Shown: positions 1 through 5,103 of the stretch, piece after piece
Layout: each line of letters opens with the position of its first letter
How positions within the stretch are numbered: position 1 is the first letter of the stretch
Source of the DNA: Firmicutes bacterium CAG:95
GTDB taxonomy: Bacteria > Bacillota > Clostridia > Lachnospirales > Lachnospiraceae
Length of the DNA stretch: 10,051 nt
Assembly: GCA_000438155.1 (NCBI GenBank)
Contig: FR902923.1
Location: forward strand, 1-10,051
Reading direction: 5' to 3'
Program-made: the position numbers and the translations under genes
The notes under the pieces: generated by a model
Databases searched by the model: none
The model's input: only the letters and a program-made list of their open reading frames with translations
Told to the model about the DNA's origin: nothing

Positions 1-1
1 T

Positions 2-1195
2 TATTTCTTTCTCCGCATCCTCTAACTTTAAGTGCGTGTAAACATTTAAAGTCACACTGATATCCGTATGTCCCATAAGATATTTCAGGATTTCTACGGA
101 TATTCCCCTCTTTGCCATATTCGTACAGAATGTATGGCGGCAGACATGGGGTGTTATCTTTGGAAGTTGCACCCGATATATCTTGTTATATTTTTCAACA
201 GAACGCTGAAACCGCTTCTCCCATTGATAAGGCATCATAGGCATTCCACGCTTATCCAAGAACAGAAAACCTGTATAGCCGTCAATACATATTTCAATCT
301 TCGGTTTCTTCCGGTTTGCCAACACCCGTTTCATTACTTCATATACTTCTTCCGACATGGGTAATACCCTCGTTCCTGCGTCCGTTTTCGTTTTCTCGAT
401 GTATTTCCCTTTGTTACCAACATACTGTAACTGGTGGTCAACGTTGATTGTTTTCTTTTGCATATCAATATCTTTCAAGGTAAGTCCACAGAATTCCCCA
501 ATACGAAGTCCTGTATGTAAGAGAAGATACATTCCATCGTAGCACTCACTGAAATGTTCATCCTGCTTGACAAACTGCAAGAAGTCTTTTTCCTGTTTTC
601 CTGTCAATGCTTCTCTTTTTACCGAATCATTGATTAAGAAGTTATGTAAGTCAAAATCAAAGGGATTCTTATGAATTAAGTCCGCTTCGTATGCCATCTG
701 GAACGCAGGTCTTACAACTCCACGAACCGTATGAATGGAACTGTAACTCTTTCCATCCACTGATTGAAGCTTTATAATCCATGACTTGGCATCCATGGTA
801 TTAACCTGTTTAATTTTTACCTTTCCAAGCGCATCCCTTTTCAAAAGGTTGACTACTGTCTTATAACCTGCCGAAGTGGTAGGACGAACATTTATCTTCT
901 GGCTGATGTATTTTTCAACCAACTCTAACACTGTCATATCCCCACCTGACAGGGATACCCCATTTGCCAAGTCACGCTCCAGAAGCTTTTCCTTTTCCCT
1001 TAATGACAGGTCTGGCTTTTTCCCCTCTGGTAACTTATCGTTCTTTTCAAGTTTCCAACTGTACAGAAACTTTCTTTTCTTTGTAACCGGGTCAATGGTA
1101 CTATACAGATACCTTCCATCCGCTCTCTGTTGGCAAAGTATTATGGAGTAACGACGGACTATCTGCTTGGTATGACGGATAATAAAGAACAGCAT
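2..1195 (-). CDS. Tn916-type tyrosine recombinase (integrase), altered N-terminus, runs off left edge
   Basis: This is a site-specific tyrosine recombinase that would integrate or excise a conjugative element. The frame is open from ATG 1195 to the window edge, 398 codons, without its stop. From about residue 23 (Q-R-A-D-G-R-Y-L-Y) it follows the Tn916 Int family: SAM-like core-binding domain, then the catalytic domain with Arg231 (TGLRIGE), His350/Arg353 (HVCRHTF), His376 (MGHTDI) and nucleophile Tyr386 (NVYTH). Family members have about 400 residues, so only some ten C-terminal residues should lie outside. The odd part is residues 1-22: they are antisense to a truncated regulator gene and do not resemble the usual hydrophilic start ending in GESQR. 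No ribosome binding site supports ATG 1195. The catalytic core is intact, but the arm-binding domain has lost its first strand, so activity is doubtful. Family assignment is secure; the start and functionality are not. Confidence 0.88.
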   Translation of the reverse strand, partial: MLFFIIRHTKQIVRRYSIILCQQRADGRYLYSTIDPVTKKRKFLYSWKLEKNDKLPEGKKPDLSLREKEKLLERDLANGVSLSGGDMTVLELVEKYISQKINVRPTTSAGYKTVVNLLKRDALGKVKIKQVNTMDAKSWIIKLQSVDGKSYSSIHTVRGVVRPAFQMAYEADLIHKNPFDFDLHNFLINDSVKREALTGKQEKDFLQFVKQDEHFSECYDGMYLLLHTGLRIGEFCGLTLKDIDMQKKTINVDHQLQYVGNKGKYIEKTKTDAGTRVLPMSEEVYEVMKRVLANRKKPKIEICIDGYTGFLFLDKRGMPMMPYQWEKRFQRSVEKYNKIYRVQLPKITPHVCRHTFCTNMAKRGISVEILKYLMGHTDISVTLNVYTHLKLEDAEKEI

Positions 1196-1777
1196 CTATT
1201 TCCGGTTGATGAACTTGGTCTCGATGATGCCACTGTGTAAATACTGAAAAGCGGTGATTTAAATGTCAGGCTTATTTGTGAGCTGATTAAGAATCCTGCT
1301 TTTGCTAATTTCATGTCAGATATGGAGATTTATGTTGATAATCTGGCCGCTATGCAGATTCACAACATGAATAAATACATTGAATTTACCAGAGCAAAAC
1401 TTCAAGAAAAAGGGACAAGCACCACCGACCATTATATGAAAACCCTTGAAGCAGCCACCATCAAGGAAGATGACTATTTTGCAAATCTTCTCGGTAGCGA
1501 TATCGCCGGGATTGCAAAGGATATTAAAGAAGCTCATAAAAAGGATTCCAATACCGGAAATGACACAACAGAAGTTGATGAGATTGAAGAGGCCTTTGAA
1601 CAGATTCAGAAAACAGATAATGCTACACAGGCTCAAATGATTATGTACAGTAAGATGTTTAAGATTAACTTCACAAAGATGGAGCCATATGAATTCAAGA
1701 CCTTTACAGAAATTCTTCAGAGATATTCAGACGCATTTAAGGTGCCAAAAGGTAACGGAAGAGGCAAAAGAAAATAA
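1130..1777 (+). pseudogene. XRE/Cro-CI-type regulator remnant, 5' truncated and with a premature stop
   Basis: Reading from TTG at 1130 gives L-A-K-Y-Y-G-V-T-T-D-Y-L-L-G-M-T-D-N, the usual end of a helix-turn-helix XRE domain, followed by V-D-E-L-G-L-D-D-A-T-V and then TAA at 1238-1240. The same frame continues past this stop (I-L-K-S-G-D-L-N-V-R-L) to the natural TAA at 1777, giving a charged C-terminal domain of about 175 residues. The stop sits where a Glu or Gln codon would fit (GAA or CAA to TAA, one base). The DNA-recognition half is missing; its place is taken by the integrase gene on the other strand. An internal ATG at 1313 could in principle restart a 154-residue fragment, but it has no clear ribosome binding site. 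Regulators of this layout are common on clostridial plasmids, prophages and integrative elements. Loss of the HTH plus a nonsense codon make it a pseudogene. Confidence 0.8.
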
Positions 1778-1826
1778 AAAATCAGGGATATGCTCATTTG
1801 AACATATCCCTATTCTTATATGTTTT
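1771..1826. terminator. Bidirectional hairpin terminator
   Basis: A perfect 9-bp stem (AGGGATATG at 1784-1792 with CATATCCCT at 1803-1811) encloses a 10-base loop. On the minus strand it is followed at once by GATTTTTTATTTT (1783-1771), a classic U-tract that would end transcription of the long minus-strand operon 85 bp after the NUDIX stop. On the plus strand it follows the regulator stop directly, with a weaker T-rich tail reaching TTTTT at 1822-1826. The minus direction is the better terminator. Confidence 0.7.
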
Positions 1827-1895
1827 TCCTCATATTAGGTATATTTTGCTCATAAACATTATCATCTCATTGAGCCTAAAAAAAGAATATCAATT

Positions 1896-2378
1896 CTATT
1901 TCCTATTATCAGTAACAATATGTTTTACAGAGGAACTGGGATTTCTAAGTTCTTCCCTAAAAAATGTAGGATAGTAAGTTATATCACTTTTTTCATCTAC
2001 CCATATAAGCCTTTCTTTTGACTCATCATCAGTAAAACTATCACATACCGGCTCAAAATCATCCGGTGTTTTCATATAAAAGAAAAATGAAATCTCATAG
2101 ATTAATTTATCTTCTTTTTTACCATAATCACCATAGAAAAAATTTTCATGAACAAATCCAAGACGATCCACTTCCAGTCTCACACCTGTCCCTTCAAACA
2201 CTTCTCGAACGACTGCCTCCTCAGCACTTTCTCCAAACTGGATACGCCCGCCAACAGAATAAAGGTACTCATCCTTCTGATTACCAACCATCAGAAATTT
2301 GTTACCTTTCATAATAATTGCTCCAACGCGTATATTAATATACCCATTATCAATGGCTACTGTACAATCCGATGCCAT
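1896..2378 (-). CDS. NUDIX hydrolase-like protein with substituted Nudix box
   Basis: NUDIX proteins hydrolyse nucleoside diphosphates linked to another moiety (NTPs, ADP-ribose, Ap4A, NAD-type substrates) in the cytosol. This one has 160 residues, normal for a single-domain member. The Nudix box lies at residues 44-66: Gly44, Glu50, Arg58, Glu59, Glu62, Gly65. The second Glu of the usual R-E-x-x-E-E pair is Gly63 (GGG, codon 2192-2190), one transition from GAG. This residue is a metal ligand in MutT-type enzymes, so catalysis may be weak, changed or lost. The N-terminal strand (I-N-I-R-V-G-A-I-I) and C-terminal E/D-rich part look intact. The ATG at 2378 is preceded by AGGAGGG at good spacing. 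It lies 40 bp after the kinase gene and is the last gene before the terminator. Substrate cannot be told from sequence. Confidence 0.9.
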   Translation of the reverse strand: MASDCTVAIDNGYINIRVGAIIMKGNKFLMVGNQKDEYLYSVGGRIQFGESAEEAVVREVFEGTGVRLEVDRLGFVHENFFYGDYGKKEDKLIYEISFFFYMKTPDDFEPVCDSFTDDESKERLIWVDEKSDITYYPTFFREELRNPSSSVKHIVTDNRK

Positions 2379-2418
2379 TTATGATTCCCTCCTAAATTCC
2401 TCTTAATATTAATCAATT

Positions 2419-3018
2419 TCAATCTCTCAGCCATTCAAGAACCTTTTTTGCAATTTCCGTAGGAGTCCCGTTTGTGCAATCTAATGTATCAAACTCTGTA
2501 TCTCCTAAAGTGTCATGAGTCCTAAAATAATTATTATAATCGATTGAGCTTTGAATCCAACCCGCATCGTCTATCCCTCTGCCTTCTGTCATCCGTTTTC
2601 TAAGAACCTCCGGCTCAGCTGTAAGTGCCAAAACTTTTATTTCAGAGAAAAATCTTTTCCCGTATGTATGATGCAATCTGTCAATACCACCTGCCATAGT
2701 CCACACTACAGGCTTTTTGCATTGAGATATATTCTTTGAAACAGAATATACCTGTTCAATAAAATCATTTTCTTCTTCATCATTTTGTGGCCAGGCAATA
2801 TTCCGAAGCCAATCAGCATCAATGATCACATACTCATCCGTTATTTTCTGAAATTCAATTGCTGTGGTTGTTTTACCAACTCCGCTACAACCAGTCAGGA
2901 AAAATATAGGTAACTTATCAAACTTCCACTCATTACCACATTTAGGGCACTTTATCACATTTCCTGTAACCTCTTTATCCCATTCTGTGTTTCCACATGC
3001 AGAACATATTCCTAACAT
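2419..3018 (-). CDS. Zinc-ribbon P-loop nucleotide kinase-like ATPase
   Basis: The 199-residue protein joins a small N-terminal zinc ribbon (Cys5, Cys8, Cys24, Cys27) to a P-loop NTPase. The Walker A motif G-C-S-G-V-G-K-T is at 43-50, a D-A-D motif at 68-70 sits where nucleotide and gluconate-type kinases bind substrate, and R-K-R-M-T-E-G-R-G at 140-148 looks like an arginine-bearing lid. This places it with the AAA_33/small-molecule kinase group, which phosphorylate nucleosides, sugars or antibiotics. The substrate is not predictable, and the added zinc ribbon hints at nucleic-acid or protein binding. ATG 3018 has AGGAG seven bases upstream. Its start overlaps the end of the ParB-like gene by 7 bp, so the two are probably translationally coupled. 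No truncation is seen. Confidence 0.8.
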   Translation of the reverse strand: MLGICSACGNTEWDKEVTGNVIKCPKCGNEWKFDKLPIFFLTGCSGVGKTTTAIEFQKITDEYVIIDADWLRNIAWPQNDEEENDFIEQVYSVSKNISQCKKPVVWTMAGGIDRLHHTYGKRFFSEIKVLALTAEPEVLRKRMTEGRGIDDAGWIQSSIDYNNYFRTHDTLGDTEFDTLDCTNGTPTEIAKKVLEWLRD

Positions 3019-3458
3019 TTTATAATCTCCTGTAATCTATCAAAATTTTCTTTTCCCGTTGCCCACACAATAGCAGGAGCAGACTTCGCTTCCTTTTGCC
3101 TAAACATTTCCAGTCGATATCTACCATCACAGACGTAAAAACTACCGTCATCCTTGTACTCAATAATAAGTGGCGGCGGATTCCAATTATCTACCGCGTT
3201 CATCATCTCATTAACATGACTGAAAAAGTATTCTATATCATTTTCCTCGGTCAAGTACTCCGGGGCTCCGGCTCTGATATTATTTAATAACGAAAGCTCA
3301 AACAGAATTATTCCTGTATAAAAGCGTTTTTCTTTTAACAGCCCCTCCGCCAAAGCAATGTTATGTCCATCATTGCGAAGAAAAAGCTGAATCCATTCCT
3401 CCAATTTACCTTTATTGCAATAATCTGCCGCTATTTCCAAAACACCATACTTTTCCAT
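3012..3458 (-). CDS. Small protein with ParB-like C-terminal domain
   Basis: This 148-residue protein has a helical N-terminal half (about 1-90) and a C-terminal part that resembles the core of ParB/Srx-fold domains: P-P-L-I-I-E-Y at 95-101, then D-G-R-Y-R-L-E-M at 111-118, matching the D-G-x-H/Y-R-x-x-A pattern of the ParB N-terminal domain. ParB-fold proteins include CTP-dependent partition clamps, nucleases and free-serine kinases. Here no partition partner (ParA) or DNA-binding HTH is present, so a chromosome-partition role is unlikely. The gene lies 6 bp after the GNAT gene and overlaps the kinase gene by 7 bp, suggesting joint production with the kinase. Only a weak ribosome binding site precedes ATG 3458, consistent with coupling to the upstream gene. 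Fold assignment is tentative; function is unknown. Confidence 0.6.
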   Translation of the reverse strand: MEKYGVLEIAADYCNKGKLEEWIQLFLRNDGHNIALAEGLLKEKRFYTGIILFELSLLNNIRAGAPEYLTEENDIEYFFSHVNEMMNAVDNWNPPPLIIEYKDDGSFYVCDGRYRLEMFRQKEAKSAPAIVWATGKENFDRLQEIIKC

Positions 3459-3464
3459 CTTATA

Positions 3465-4241
3465 CTATTTTATTCCATTCATTTCGTTAATCATTTCAAG
3501 AGGTTTTACCGTCATTTGCGCCCATGCAGGCCTAAATCCGCTCTTAATCGCATTCCTTGCTGATTTGATATTAGACCATGCACAGCAATAAAATGGTACC
3601 TTACCTCTTTCAAGAATCTCTATGGCAAGCTTGCTTGTGAGTGCCGATGCAATTCCCTGCCTTCTATACCCCGGCAATACGTCAATTCCTATCTGCCACA
3701 TAGTATCACCATCAGCTGAACAAGCTGCCAGTCCAACAAGTTTTCCATTATCATATGCTCCGACTCCAAGCACATCTAAATGCTTTCTATCCTCGCATAG
3801 GGCGTTACTCCATTCAGGCTTATACAAATCTGCAAAATCTGGCTGCTCAAGTACTTTTGTCTCTAACTTGCATGGCAAAGGCTTAAGTACATCCATATCA
3901 GGTAAAAAATACTCAGCCATGAAGCATACCCCAAGTCCATGTGGTCTGAATGCATCATTGAGAACATGCATATTTGGTGTTTCAAAACAGTGCTCCACAG
4001 CATATTTACTAATATACTTTTCCACAATGTCCCTATACTCTTCTGAAATGGTAGCAACTATATTATTTCCATAAGTGGTTAAATCACACACATGTGGAAG
4101 CTTTAAGTATCTTCTTGCAGACGGGTTTGCCACAGAAGTAACTATCACATTATCTTTTTTCAAAAAATCTTCCCAGTTACAATTTGAGTCTATTGCCGAC
4201 TGTTCCAGCGCAACCCTAAGAATATCTTCATTGGTAAACAA
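3465..4241 (-). CDS. GNAT-family N-acetyltransferase
   Basis: GNAT enzymes transfer the acetyl group of acetyl-CoA to an amine. The GNAT domain occupies about residues 126-245 of 258. Motif A reads I-G-I-D-V-L-P-G-Y-R-R-Q-G-I-A (184-198), with the CoA-pyrophosphate-binding R-R-Q-G-I-A signature, followed by motif B at about 223-238 (S-N-I-K-S-A-R-N-A-I-K-S-G-F-R-P). The N-terminal 120 residues form an extra domain seen in a clostridial GNAT subgroup. The start codon is TTG at 4241: GGGGAGGG lies at good spacing and no ATG occurs in frame until residue 91, which would remove the N-domain. It starts 30 bp after the cysteine-rich gene and ends 6 bp before the ParB-like gene. The acceptor substrate (antibiotic, protein, small molecule or toxin-related) cannot be inferred. 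Confidence 0.87.
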   Translation of the reverse strand: MFTNEDILRVALEQSAIDSNCNWEDFLKKDNVIVTSVANPSARRYLKLPHVCDLTTYGNNIVATISEEYRDIVEKYISKYAVEHCFETPNMHVLNDAFRPHGLGVCFMAEYFLPDMDVLKPLPCKLETKVLEQPDFADLYKPEWSNALCEDRKHLDVLGVGAYDNGKLVGLAACSADGDTMWQIGIDVLPGYRRQGIASALTSKLAIEILERGKVPFYCCAWSNIKSARNAIKSGFRPAWAQMTVKPLEMINEMNGIK

Positions 4242-4271
4242 TTCTATTCCCTCCCCATAATAGATTCCATT

Positions 4272-5081
4272 TTATGAATCTATATTCTTGGCATACTCAT
4301 ATACCTTTTCTGACCATTCCCATATATCAGAACAATCATTTTCGATGTAATATACCTTTTCCTTCAGTGCTTCCGGTACATATGATTCAATCCTATTCTT
4401 CTCCTTTTCCGGAACAATAATTGCATGTATCCAGTCCGCTAACACAACTTCATTTTTGATTTTTAAAGGCAACACACCCTCAAATACTGCATTGGGATGC
4501 TTAACTATTTCATTATATTTAAAGAAAAATCTGACTCCGGGAGTAAAACCTATACTTAAATCTTTATCATCAGGAAAACGGCCGAGTTTCCTTTCCATCA
4601 CAAGTCGGTCTCCTGCCTGACAGTTTCCCCATGCAAACATAATATAATCAAAGTAATCTTCAGGATCATTGGCTGCATTTCTTGCTTCTTTAGCAAGCTC
4701 AGCTGCACTCATCTTCCTTGCTAACACCGGTGAAAGTAGTGAACCGCATTCCAATATTTTAATTGCATTTTCAACTGGTGAAGTGTGGCACACCAAATCA
4801 GTCATACATCCTTTATATGTCGGACATGCTGTACATTCTGTAATCTTCTCGGGTACAGATACCTTAGCTCTATTTCGATCTGCAATAGCATCTCGCACTT
4901 TAGCAAGTATGTTTTCATCTCCAACCAGCTCGCATTCGCGGCCATTATCTTTTTCGTATTTTATAAAATCCAGGACTGTCTGTATTTCCCAATCCGTCAT
5001 CTCAGGGTAACCAGACAATTTTTTGTATAAAACTCCGTCCCAGCATTCTGTAAATTCAAAATCTCCAAATTCTATCTTCAT
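4272..5081 (-). CDS. Uncharacterised cysteine-rich protein, possible ADP-ribosyltransferase-like fold
   Basis: I do not recognise a named family with certainty. The 269-residue protein has an N-terminal region of about 80 residues, then a cysteine cluster (Cys83, Cys86, Cys92, Cys98) that could bind zinc. Directly after it come H-T-S (99-101) and I-K-I-L-E-C-G-S-L-L-S (107-117). A His-Thr-Ser strand followed by a helix ending in G-x-L-L-S resembles the start of DarT/KptA-like ADP-ribosyltransferase folds, which is inference only. D-P-E-D-Y-F-D-Y at 139-146 and a Trp-rich C-terminus are other conserved-looking spots. The frame extends upstream to 5150, but that would overlap the primase-helicase gene; ATG 5081, with GGAG/GGA upstream, lies 22 bp after that gene and gives a conventional start. 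No signal peptide or membrane segment is seen. Confidence 0.75.
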   Translation of the reverse strand: MKIEFGDFEFTECWDGVLYKKLSGYPEMTDWEIQTVLDFIKYEKDNGRECELVGDENILAKVRDAIADRNRAKVSVPEKITECTACPTYKGCMTDLVCHTSPVENAIKILECGSLLSPVLARKMSAAELAKEARNAANDPEDYFDYIMFAWGNCQAGDRLVMERKLGRFPDDKDLSIGFTPGVRFFFKYNEIVKHPNAVFEGVLPLKIKNEVVLADWIHAIIVPEKEKNRIESYVPEALKEKVYYIENDCSDIWEWSEKVYEYAKNIDS

Positions 5082-5103
5082 TATTTTTCCAACTCCAACA
5101 GTC

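Noticed and set aside
68..542. Two plus-strand open frames over the integrase gene
   Set aside because: The minus strand encodes an uninterrupted tyrosine recombinase with all catalytic residues; these frames are shadows.
1316..1636. 106-codon minus-strand open frame opposite the regulator remnant
   Set aside because: The plus-strand reading has coherent composition and continues a recognisable XRE protein; the minus reading is Cys/Ile/Phe-rich antisense without a start site.
1812..1895. Attachment site or element boundary between the terminator and the NUDIX gene
   Set aside because: No direct repeat of this segment was seen near the right end of the operon (9586-10051), so nothing supports an att site.
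3622..4074. 150-codon plus-strand open frame antisense to the acetyltransferase gene
   Set aside because: It is fully inside a gene with clear GNAT motifs, has no ribosome binding site, and its product (many Ser/Pro/Leu, no motif) looks like antisense translation.
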